A DNA stretch of 64,000 bases. Origin: DAOUJI01 sp965237875. GTDB taxonomy: Bacteria > Chloroflexota > Dehalococcoidia > Lucifugimonadales > JAGWBF01. The DNA is taken from contig CBDEGP010000002.1 in NCBI GenBank assembly GCA_965237875.1, positions 868,001 to 932,000 of the forward strand. The letters are read 5' to 3'. The notes under the pieces are model-generated. The model saw only the letters and a program-made list of their open reading frames with translations. It made no database searches and was not told the origin of the DNA. Shown piece by piece: positions 46,001 to 53,810 of this stretch; the stretch's first letter is position 1, and every line of letters starts with the position of its first letter. A program made the position numbers and the translations under genes.

Positions 46001-46329
46001 GAAGCGGCCTCCTCCCGTCCCACCTCATCGTCGACGACGGCCTCATCGGGCCGGACTTCCCCAAGCGCCTCGAAGCCTTCAAGGAGGCCACCGGCCTCTC
46101 GTGGGACATTCTGGCCGCGTGCCTGGGCGTGGACCCCCGCCAGCTTCAGCGTTGGCGGGAGGGAACGAAGCCCAGCGGGGACGGGGTGAACGCCCTGGTG
46201 AAGCTGGCGGCCCGCATCCCCGGAGGCATGTACATACTCTTCGGGGTGCACGTCATCCCGACCGTCGGAGCGTACCAGCCGCCACTGGCCGTCGGGTTCG
46301 CCCTGTCCGGGGACCAACGGGAGGGCTAG
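45997..46329 (+). CDS. Small HTH-like protein, array member 2
   Basis: 110 residues. FPKRLEAFKEATGLSWDILA followed by CLGVDPRQLQRWREGTKPSG is a lambda-repressor-type helix-turn-helix. The same pattern (FP.RL..FKEA.GLSW..IA..LGV....L..WR) recurs in the next two genes, so this is a paralogous series. The C-terminal 45 residues contain a hydrophobic stretch (PGGMYILFGVHVIP). Confidence 0.6.
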   Translation: MRSGLLPSHLIVDDGLIGPDFPKRLEAFKEATGLSWDILAACLGVDPRQLQRWREGTKPSGDGVNALVKLAARIPGGMYILFGVHVIPTVGAYQPPLAVGFALSGDQREG

Positions 46330-46332
46330 ACA

Positions 46333-46644
46333 GTGGGAGTGCAGCAGCGGGTCTACCGGCCCATCGAGTTCGACTTTCCCCCGGACTTCCCTGAGCGGCT
46401 GGCGCTATTCAAGGAGGCCAGCGGGCTGAGTTGGAAGGCGATTGCCCGTCTGCTCGGCGTCAGCCTCCACCGGCTCAGGCAGTGGCGGAACAAGGGCGCG
46501 GCCCCCAGTCACACCCATCTCTTCCTGCTGCTGACCATCGCCGACCTGATGGGGCTGCGGGACGGGATCCTGATGCGGCCCGAACAGGACCTGCCCGAGG
46601 GCATGGACCCGGAGGCTGTGCGGGCTATGAGACGGTACGTATAG
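46333..46644 (+). CDS. Small HTH-like protein, array member 3
   Basis: 103 residues from GTG 46333. FPERLALFKEASGLSWKAIA and RLLGVSLHRLRQWRNKGAAP repeat the motif of its neighbour. The C-terminus (LLTIADLMGLRDGILM) differs. Likely DNA binding; target unknown. Spaced 3 bases from the previous stop. Confidence 0.6.
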   Translation: MGVQQRVYRPIEFDFPPDFPERLALFKEASGLSWKAIARLLGVSLHRLRQWRNKGAAPSHTHLFLLLTIADLMGLRDGILMRPEQDLPEGMDPEAVRAMRRYV

Positions 46645-46671
46645 GCGATCTTCAAACAGAGGAGGAGGACT

Positions 46672-46944
46672 ATGACGACTACGGAACGGAAGCGAACGTT
46701 AAACAACCGGCCGCCGCCCTTCCCCGAGGACTTCGGGGAACGGCTGGAGCGGTTGAAGGAGCTGACCGGGCTGCCGTGGGGCGAGTTCGCCGAGCGGCTC
46801 GGCGTGACGCAGCGCGGCCTGGCGAAGTGGCGCAATGGAGGGCCGCCTTCGGGGGCCTATTTCTGGGCCATCCTAGAGCTGGCCCGTGAGATTCCCGGCG
46901 GCTACGACCTGATCATGTACGGGGACGGCGGAGCGCCGGAGTAG
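46672..46944 (+). CDS. Small HTH-like protein, array member 4
   Basis: 90 residues, ATG with GAGGAGGAG five bases ahead, the best ribosome site in the array. FGERLERLKELTGLPWGEFA and ERLGVTQRGLAKWRNGGPPS again give the repeated HTH. It ends with IPGGYDLIMYGD, like member 2 (IPGGMYILFGV). It is followed by a terminator at 47013-47043, closing the operon. Confidence 0.62.
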   Translation: MTTTERKRTLNNRPPPFPEDFGERLERLKELTGLPWGEFAERLGVTQRGLAKWRNGGPPSGAYFWAILELAREIPGGYDLIMYGDGGAPE

Positions 46945-47012
46945 AGAGGCTGGACGCCTGACGGGCAGAGACGCGGTGCGGAGAGCCTGCCCAGGGTTCC
47001 CCGCAGCGAGAC

Positions 47013-47052
47013 GAAGGCCGGACGGTTATCCCGTCCGGCCTTCTTGTGTTTC
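47013..47052 (+). terminator. Rho-independent terminator of the HTH array
   Basis: GAAGGCCGGACGG (47013-47025) pairs perfectly with 47031-47043 around a TTATC loop; TTGTGTTT follows. It ends the 45549-46944 operon. The rest of the 46945-47297 gap holds no gene I can support. Confidence 0.75.
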
Positions 47053-47297
47053 CTCCCGACCGTCAACCTCGTCCGTCAGCGCATCGGGAAGCCGCAAACC
47101 GGAGGGTCCAATCGGCGCCCGTTTCCATCTTCAGCGACCTGGCCTCCTGTTGCTCTCTCCCGCCCAATTGGTTGACAATGGGCGCAACCTCGGAGACGAG
47201 GCGAAGGGACTCGCCCGCCGTTTTCGGCTCCCCCAGCATCCGCGGACATCCCATCCGTCTGAAGGGCCGGGACGGAGACTATGGGGAGGTTCCAGCA

Positions 47298-48632
47298 ATG
47301 CCCAGCTACAGGAAGAAGGTCTGCCGCGTGTGCGGCCGCATCTACCTGCGGCAGTATGTGCGGCAGACCGGCGTATTGGGCTGGTGCCAGCCGTCCTGCT
47401 ACTTCAAGGACTACAAGCGGCGAAGGGAAGGCGTCGCGCCGGGTGAGCCGCCGAAGCCGGTCGTCGACGACGCCATTCGGGACCCGCAGGTGCTGGAGGC
47501 CCTTGCCCGCGTGCTCCGGGAAGCCGCTCCGCATGGGGGAACGACTGCCGGGGACGTGGCGGCTGGGGACACCGAAGAGACCGGCGTAATGGCCATCGAG
47601 GTCGTGGCGGACCGCGCTCTGGTTGCGCTGCCCCGGCTCGGCGAGGACGGCCGCGACGAAGTGGAGTGGGTGGGGCGGTGCTGGGCGTGGCTGACCGAGG
47701 GGGAGGCCGCTTCGCTCATGGACGTGGTGGTCAGGGACGGTGAGATCGTCAAGCTGTTGGAGCCTGGGCAGGTGCGGCGCGTCCGGGCGATGGAGCGTAC
47801 CATCCAGACGGCTGAGGGTGAGGTCGACGGGCTGGAAGTGTGGATGGACTTCAGGGGGTTCAGGGCGGAACCTGAACTGGAGCTCAGGGCGACGGCCAGG
47901 GGACTCTGGGAGGGAGGAAAGGTCCGCATAATCGGCGGACGCCAGGGGGACAAGATAGGCACGCTGTTGTGGTTCACCCTGGGGGTGGTCGAGGTGGACG
48001 GAACACGGCTCGGTGCAGGACTTGGGGGCCTGAAGCCGCTGGACGGCCCGGACGGGTCGCCGGTCCCGGTCGCCGCCAGCGCCACCGAAGAGCTGCGCGT
48101 GACGCAACCCCCTGCCGAGGCGCTCCGGGAGGGGTCCAGGGAGAGGCTGCTCGAAGTCGTGGCGGACCGCGCCCTGGTTGCGCAAACCAGGTTCGGCGCG
48201 GGCGGCCGCGTCGGGGTCGAGTGGGTGGGTCGCTGCTGGGTGTGGCTGACCGCAGGTGAGGCCCCTTCGCTGATGGAAGTTGTGGTCAGCGAAGCTGCGG
48301 TCGCCAGGCTGCTGGAACCGGGCCGGGTGCGCCGCGTCCGGGCGATGGATCGGACCATCTGGACGGCTGAAGGAGAGATCGAAGGTCTGGAACTGTGGCG
48401 GGAGCTGAGGGCGAAGCACGAAGCGGACCGCGGAGCGAAGCCTGCGCCGGACCCCAGGGCGACGGCCAGAGGGCTCTGGGAGGGAGGGAAGGTCCGGATG
48501 CCACCGGAGTATCCCTGGCGTGAGGAGATGGGTAAGATCGGCACGCTGCTGAGGTTTTCCGCGGCCTTCGTAGAGGTGAACGGCAGACGGGTTGCCATAG
48601 GGACGAGAGACCTGGAGCCGCTGGACGACTAG
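47298..48632 (+). CDS. Zinc-motif protein with a duplicated 150-residue domain
   Basis: 444 residues from ATG 47298, eight bases after GGGGAGG; a longer frame from 47046 crosses the terminator region and is not credible. C9-x2-C12 and C30-x3-C34 form a small zinc-binding head. Two related domains follow at about 98-248 and 289-444, each with (E)VVADRALVA, EWVGRCWxWLT.GEA, VRRVRAM(E/D)RTI.TAEGE and ATARGLWEGGKVR. No family is recognised. The region between the halves is flexible. It may be a DNA- or RNA-binding accessory of the mobile element; nothing in the sequence fixes its role. Confidence 0.6.
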   Translation: MPSYRKKVCRVCGRIYLRQYVRQTGVLGWCQPSCYFKDYKRRREGVAPGEPPKPVVDDAIRDPQVLEALARVLREAAPHGGTTAGDVAAGDTEETGVMAIEVVADRALVALPRLGEDGRDEVEWVGRCWAWLTEGEAASLMDVVVRDGEIVKLLEPGQVRRVRAMERTIQTAEGEVDGLEVWMDFRGFRAEPELELRATARGLWEGGKVRIIGGRQGDKIGTLLWFTLGVVEVDGTRLGAGLGGLKPLDGPDGSPVPVAASATEELRVTQPPAEALREGSRERLLEVVADRALVAQTRFGAGGRVGVEWVGRCWVWLTAGEAPSLMEVVVSEAAVARLLEPGRVRRVRAMDRTIWTAEGEIEGLELWRELRAKHEADRGAKPAPDPRATARGLWEGGKVRMPPEYPWREEMGKIGTLLRFSAAFVEVNGRRVAIGTRDLEPLDD

Positions 48633-48707
48633 GGGGAGCCGCCGACTGGAACTGAATAGGACGGAAGCGGCCCTGACGGGAGTTGACCTCTTCCCTCCTC
48701 CTCGCTC

Positions 48708-49466
48708 TCACCGCCTGACGACGCCCTGGGGGTCTCGCCTTGCGGCCCTGCGGTTGAGGGCGCGGTCGAGGGTGGAGAAGGCCCTTGGGATGCCCAGTCG
48801 CTCCACCCTGTGCGACGGCTCCTCCTCCTGCTTGAGGAGGGCGTGGGCGATGAGGTCGGCCATCTGTAGCAGGTGGTCGGAGTGGGAGCTTCGGAAGGCG
48901 GGGCCTCCGATGACCCTCTCTATGGGGATGTCCTTGGTCCGCTCGCCGTCCTCCCACGCCTCGTATCGGCTGGGGACGGGGTTGCGGCTCCTGAGCCTGC
49001 GGTAGAGGCGTGTAGTCATCTCCTCGCTGCCCTCGTCGAAGATGAGGAAGGCGTGGCGGTTGGCGGAGGCGACCGACGTGTTGATGCGATTGAGCAGCCG
49101 GTCGAGGCTGGCCCGCTCGTAGCCCATGACGTCGGGCTTGCGGAGGCAGACGTTGACGATCTCGACGCCGCCGATGGTGCGGGCGGCGTCCTCGATGACG
49201 CGCAGCCCGGCGGTGAATATCTCGGCTCCCTGCTCCGGGGCGAGCCTCCGGTCTGCGCCGCCCTCGCGGGCCAGCTTGCCCCGACCGGCCAGCAGGTCGC
49301 AGGCGTGAAGCTCCCGTCCGGTGGGGACGGCGTAGCGGTCTTGCAGCTCGAGCCGCCAGTCGCGGACGCGGCGGTGGAGGTCGTTCCACCGTTCGGCGTC
49401 CACGCCCAGGGCGGAGCGGACGTAGCATCGGGGACCCTCGGACTCGTCGATGTAGTACAGCCTCAT
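48708..49466 (-). CDS. DUF3800 family protein
   Basis: 252 residues. MRLYYIDESEG is the DUF3800 opening (usually YIDESG), and HAFLIFDEGSEE plus SSHSDHLLQMADLIAHALL supply the later acidic and D-x2-A conserved parts of this RNase-H-like fold. DUF3800 proteins are frequent on mobile elements and are suspected nucleases. It is last in the conjugation operon and overlaps the gene before it by 4 bases. Convergent to the zinc-motif gene. Confidence 0.75.
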   Translation of the reverse strand: MRLYYIDESEGPRCYVRSALGVDAERWNDLHRRVRDWRLELQDRYAVPTGRELHACDLLAGRGKLAREGGADRRLAPEQGAEIFTAGLRVIEDAARTIGGVEIVNVCLRKPDVMGYERASLDRLLNRINTSVASANRHAFLIFDEGSEEMTTRLYRRLRSRNPVPSRYEAWEDGERTKDIPIERVIGGPAFRSSHSDHLLQMADLIAHALLKQEEEPSHRVERLGIPRAFSTLDRALNRRAARRDPQGVVRR

Positions 49467-51139
49467 GGCGTTCGTTCTCCGGTCTTGGGTTGGGGTGCGG
49501 CGGGCTGCGGCAACGGGAAGTCCGGCTCGAAGCCTCCGCCTGGGGCGAGCCAGGCCCGTCCCAGCGGCCCCTCGGCTTCCAGCAGACCCCGGTGGGAGAC
49601 CAGCAGGGGAAGGGGCGTCCTGGTCCGCACCATCTCCTCAAGGGCCACGCGCAGGAAGTGGGTGGCTGCCAGGTCTTCGTGGAAGACCACGAGGACGGCG
49701 GGCCGTGCGCCGTGGTCGTCGGTGGGCCGGGGCGAGGAGTAGTAGCGCAGGTAGGGGGCCAGCCGCTCCGTCATGGTGACGGGGCGCACGGCCCGGCGCT
49801 CCCACTCCAGGAAGAAGGGCCAGGCGGCGTCGCCCTGCCGCAGGATGCCGAAGGCGTCGGGTTGCACCGAGCGCCTGCCTCCGAAGTGCCGGAAGTAGCG
49901 GGACGCCCTGATGGGCGGGTCGAGCTGGTCGATCTCCCAGCCCAGGTCGCGGGCCTGGGTTGCCAGGGCGGCGATGAAGCCGTGGACGGCGGTGGTGTGC
50001 CCCAAGTCGCGCAGGAGCTGTCGGCTGCGCCTGCCGGAGACGTTGCGCCAGTCTCCGGCGTCGAGGGGAGCGGCGCTCCACCGCTTCCTGGCCCCGCCCA
50101 CGGCGGTGCGGTCCCTGCGGGCCAGCATCGCCAGCCCCAGGTCGGTGAGGGCCAGCCGGCGTCCCGAGGCGGGGGAGCGGACGGCCAGGCCGAAGCCCTC
50201 CAGGGCGGCGGTGAGCTGGGACGCCCGCGGGCGGGAGACTCCCAGCAGTCCGGCCAGGTCTTGCAGTCCGAGCCAGGGCCAGTCGGAGAGCAGGTCGAGG
50301 GCGCGCTTCTCGGCGGGCCTGAGCAGCGCGGGCAGCAGATAGTCGGGGGCATCGCCTCCCGGAGAGTGCTCGTCGATGTCCGGGGGAAGGGAGACCCGCG
50401 CCAGGGGCCGCTCGGCGGGAAGAGCGCCTCTGCGGTCCATGCGGTCTATGACGGCCCGCAGGCTGACGGCGGCGTTGACGGAGCGCAGCCGCCACACGGG
50501 GTCGTCCGGGGACGCTGCGGCCGCCTCCCGCTCCAGGGCGAAGAGCGTCTCGGCGGGGGTCTGGGAGAGCCGCCTGCGGGCGTGGCGCAGCCGCACCTCG
50601 TCGGGGGCGAGCAGCAGGACGGTTCCGGGCTGCGGCCCCTGGGTGAGCCGCCAGAGCCGCTTGGAGAAGCCCGTCCTATCGGTGGTCGGCCCCTGCCGGA
50701 CGATGGCGATGGTGCGCCCGTCGGAGAGTTCGATGGCCGCGTCCATCGGCATGGCGCGGTACCAGCGGAAACGGATGGGGTAGGCCGCGTTCGATATGGC
50801 GGACGCGAGGCGGTAGACGACGGCCACGGCGTCGAGCCGCTCCAGGAGGACGCGCCGCCACCGGGCCGAGACGGGGAGGTCGCGGAGCAGGTCCTCAAGG
50901 GAGGCGTTCCGGGCATGGGCCAGCCGGCGCAGCCCGGCGGCGGTGAGGTGGAACCTGCGAGTCGGGGTGACCAGCTCGGTCCCGTGGGGGACGGAGGCGA
51001 TGAGCCCGGCGTCCTCCAGCCTGGGGACGGCCCGGTAGACCCCGCCTCGGGACCAGCCGGAGACGGCAACCATATCCAGCCGGTCGAGGAAGGGCATGTC
51101 GGCCAGGAGCCGCAGCAGCTCACCGTCCACGGGCCTCAT
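49463..51139 (-). CDS. Replication-relaxation (Replic_Relax) family protein, copy 2
   Basis: 558 residues. N-terminal winged helix (DMPFLDRLDMVAVSGWSRGG, PRLEDAGLIASVPHG), a second HTH near 285-315 (DWPWLGLQDLAGLLGVSRPR) and a C-terminal domain with WPFFLEWERRAVRP. It is about 110 residues shorter than the paralogue at 25724-27745, lacking that protein's extra N-terminal HTH. It sits directly after the coupling ATPase (4-base overlap), where a DNA-processing protein for transfer would be expected, and may act in place of a relaxase accessory. Confidence 0.7.
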   Translation of the reverse strand: MRPVDGELLRLLADMPFLDRLDMVAVSGWSRGGVYRAVPRLEDAGLIASVPHGTELVTPTRRFHLTAAGLRRLAHARNASLEDLLRDLPVSARWRRVLLERLDAVAVVYRLASAISNAAYPIRFRWYRAMPMDAAIELSDGRTIAIVRQGPTTDRTGFSKRLWRLTQGPQPGTVLLLAPDEVRLRHARRRLSQTPAETLFALEREAAAASPDDPVWRLRSVNAAVSLRAVIDRMDRRGALPAERPLARVSLPPDIDEHSPGGDAPDYLLPALLRPAEKRALDLLSDWPWLGLQDLAGLLGVSRPRASQLTAALEGFGLAVRSPASGRRLALTDLGLAMLARRDRTAVGGARKRWSAAPLDAGDWRNVSGRRSRQLLRDLGHTTAVHGFIAALATQARDLGWEIDQLDPPIRASRYFRHFGGRRSVQPDAFGILRQGDAAWPFFLEWERRAVRPVTMTERLAPYLRYYSSPRPTDDHGARPAVLVVFHEDLAATHFLRVALEEMVRTRTPLPLLVSHRGLLEAEGPLGRAWLAPGGGFEPDFPLPQPAAPQPKTGERTP

Positions 51140-53721
51140 TCCTGGGGCTCCTCATCCGTTGCCTGCGGCTGGTCGGCCCCGGGGTTCTGGTCGCGCTTGG
51201 TGCGCTGCTTGCGCCGGGCCGCCTCCTGGGATTCGCCGCCCTCCGTCTCCGGGGCCTGGCCCTTCCTGAGCCTCTCCATCTCGCTGCGGTACTTGTCCAC
51301 CAGGTCTTGCAGCCCCGCGTCCCTCTCGGCCATGTCCTTGGCCGCCGTGAGGTAGCTCAGGGCGTCGGCGCGGATGCGCTCGGCGGTTGCCGGGTCTCCC
51401 TCTTCCGGCTTCTTGACCTTCATGGAGAAGGCGTCCATCCGCTCCGTTCCCACGGTGGCGCGGACGTAGCACTGGTGCACCGGCAGCGACGTGATGTCGT
51501 CCTCGGTCACCCGCTCCTTGCCCAGCTCCCACACCAGCTGGCGGGCGTCGTTCCCGGCCACCTGGAAGACGGCCAGGCAGCCCACGTTGGCCAGCAGGGT
51601 GTCGCGCATGGTGCGGGAGAGGTCGTCCAGCTTGGCGAGGCTCTGGGTGGCGAGGATGAAGGACGCGCCGAACTTCCCAAGCTCCGACAACATGCTTTCG
51701 TAATCGACGCCGGGCATCGACTGCATCTCGTCCACGACGACCAGCGCGCCCCGCCGCTGCTCGAAGGGCAGGCTTCCCTGCTCCCGTATCACGGCGTCCA
51801 CCAGGTTGAGGAGGGACGCGCCCACCAGGGCGGCCACGTCCCGGCCCGCCGTGCCCTGGGCGGTGGACACCAGCAGGATGCCGCCCTCCCGGATGACCCG
51901 GCGCATGTCGATGGTGGAGCGGGACTGGCCCAGGACGGCCCGCGCCCGCTTGGAGGATGCGTAGTAGGAGAGGCGGGTCTGCACCGGGGCCAGGGCGTCG
52001 GCGCGGGTCTCGCGCCGCCAGTTCCCGAAGTCCCTGGCCCACCACTGGAGGAGGTAGGGGTCGGAGACCTTCTCCAGCACGCCCGAGCGGAAGTCGTCGT
52101 CCGAGAGGATGCGCAGCCCGTCGAGGATTGTGTACTGCTCGCCTGCGTCCCTGCTCTCGTTGGCCTCGTGGAGGGTCTTGACGGTCTGTTCGAGGATGGA
52201 CTGCATCCTCGGCCCCCACTGCTCCCACAGGCCCTTGGCGACGCGCACCACCGAGTCGGCGGTGCGGTCCCGGTCGGCGAAGATGCGGGTGTCCAGCAGG
52301 TTGACGCCGGGCGCGCCCCGCTCGTCGGCCAGGTCGATGAGCCGCACGCGGTCGGCTATCTCCGGGGGGACGTGTTGGAGCAGGCCGGCCACCAGGTCGG
52401 CGTGGGGATCGACGACGACGATGGCGTCTGAGTCCCTTCCCGCCGCCTTCTCCCGCATCTTGTGGGCGACGATGTGGTGCATGAGGGTGGACTTGCCCAT
52501 GCGGGTGCGGGCCACGTAGAGGTGGTGTCGCCGGAGCAGGTCGTCGGGGAAGTGAATCTTCCGGGGCGCGCCGGTGGTGGTGTCGCCGACGTGGGCGCCG
52601 CCGCTGACGCTGCGGGCCGTGGGCATGAGCACCCTGGCCCCGGCGCGGGCCACCAGGGGCGTCTCGTCCCCGGCGCCCGGCGGGTGCCAGAGGCAGGCCG
52701 CCTCGCGGACGCCCATGACGCTGCGCTTGCCGAAGAATCCGGGGCCTGCGGGGTGCAGCATCTCCGGGTCGGGGACGGCGGGGCGCACCTTTCCCGTCTT
52801 GAAGCGCGTCCCTGCCGGGTTGTCGTAGTGGCGGTAGGCGGCGGCCACCGTTCCGAGCAGCTCCCTGGCCCGCCGCGGTCCCGTGTCGGCGGGCAGGACC
52901 GCCGTCACCTGAAGCTCGGCGTCGAAGGCGATGCGGGAGACCTTCTCCTGGATGAGCAGAGGGTCGTGGACGCGGGAGCGGGCCTTCTTCCAGCGGTGCC
53001 AGGCCCAGCCGCCGACGGTCAGGGCGAGGGCGATGCCCGCGCCCAGCAGGGCGGCCTTCCAGGTCTCCCCCGCCTGCACCCACAGGTAGCCCTTGACGGC
53101 GGCCAGGGCCGCTGTGCCCAGGACGGCCATCGTGATGCCGTCCATCTGCAGGGGCTTGGTCTGGTACGTGTAGGCGGGTTCCCTCGGCTCCATGCCGGGC
53201 CGCTTGTGGGCCTTGTCCAGGTGGGACTCCGACCAGTCGGGTCCCAGGGAGCGCAGCAGCAGCCGCGCCACCACGCGCTCCCCCTGGTTCAGGTTGGACA
53301 GGGCGCCCATGAGGGCGATGAGGGGGTCGGAGCCGGGGTCGAGCAGGTCGTCGTCGCGGAAGGTGCGCAGGGGGACGTACTCGGGGCCGTCGGTCCGCAG
53401 GGTCATGCCCCACGCCTGCTCGTCCTCGCCGAGGCGCAGCGGGTCGTCCTCTGCTGGAATCTGCTGTATCTGCGCCTGGGGGTAGCGGGCGCCGATCTGG
53501 CCGCGCACCACCTGGTCGTCCAGGCAGCGGGCCATGAGGGTCACGCCGTCGGCGTCGCCGGCCAGCTCCAGGGAGAAGGGTTCGGGGACGGCGATGGAGC
53601 CGAGCATGTTCTCGACGCCCAGCAGGGTGCGCTCCCCGGTCCTGGGCGGCGTCACCGCCAGCAGGACGGGGGGTCTCTTGTCCTCGTCGTCAAACAGCCA
53701 ATTGATCGGGTTCAGCTTCAT
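51136..53721 (-). CDS. VirD4/TraG-like conjugative coupling ATPase
   Basis: 861 residues. Two membrane helices near 210-245 (MAVLGTAALAAVKGYLWV, and KAALLGAGIALALTVGGWAW) precede a HerA/FtsK-type motor: RTRMGKST with K410, VVVDPHADLVAGLL, and Walker B LVVVDEMQSMPG. C-terminal coiled coil and a charged tail (about 800-861). In conjugation it feeds the DNA-relaxase complex to the channel. The long N-terminal domain (1-200) is unlike standard TraG. Start codon ATG at 53721; about 90 bases separate it from virB4. Confidence 0.8.
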   Translation of the reverse strand: MKLNPINWLFDDEDKRPPVLLAVTPPRTGERTLLGVENMLGSIAVPEPFSLELAGDADGVTLMARCLDDQVVRGQIGARYPQAQIQQIPAEDDPLRLGEDEQAWGMTLRTDGPEYVPLRTFRDDDLLDPGSDPLIALMGALSNLNQGERVVARLLLRSLGPDWSESHLDKAHKRPGMEPREPAYTYQTKPLQMDGITMAVLGTAALAAVKGYLWVQAGETWKAALLGAGIALALTVGGWAWHRWKKARSRVHDPLLIQEKVSRIAFDAELQVTAVLPADTGPRRARELLGTVAAAYRHYDNPAGTRFKTGKVRPAVPDPEMLHPAGPGFFGKRSVMGVREAACLWHPPGAGDETPLVARAGARVLMPTARSVSGGAHVGDTTTGAPRKIHFPDDLLRRHHLYVARTRMGKSTLMHHIVAHKMREKAAGRDSDAIVVVDPHADLVAGLLQHVPPEIADRVRLIDLADERGAPGVNLLDTRIFADRDRTADSVVRVAKGLWEQWGPRMQSILEQTVKTLHEANESRDAGEQYTILDGLRILSDDDFRSGVLEKVSDPYLLQWWARDFGNWRRETRADALAPVQTRLSYYASSKRARAVLGQSRSTIDMRRVIREGGILLVSTAQGTAGRDVAALVGASLLNLVDAVIREQGSLPFEQRRGALVVVDEMQSMPGVDYESMLSELGKFGASFILATQSLAKLDDLSRTMRDTLLANVGCLAVFQVAGNDARQLVWELGKERVTEDDITSLPVHQCYVRATVGTERMDAFSMKVKKPEEGDPATAERIRADALSYLTAAKDMAERDAGLQDLVDKYRSEMERLRKGQAPETEGGESQEAARRKQRTKRDQNPGADQPQATDEEPQE

Positions 53722-53810
53722 GGTTTCTTCCTTTCTCTATTGGGGTCGTCGGTCGGTTCGTGGTCGCGCCGGTGTCGGTCGTCCATCGGACTCGTCCTCC
53801 CGTCGCCCTG

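Noticed and set aside
47046..47297. Extension of the zinc-motif protein upstream of 47298
   Set aside because: It begins beside the terminator and lacks natural protein character; ATG 47298 has a good ribosome site just before the cysteine motif.
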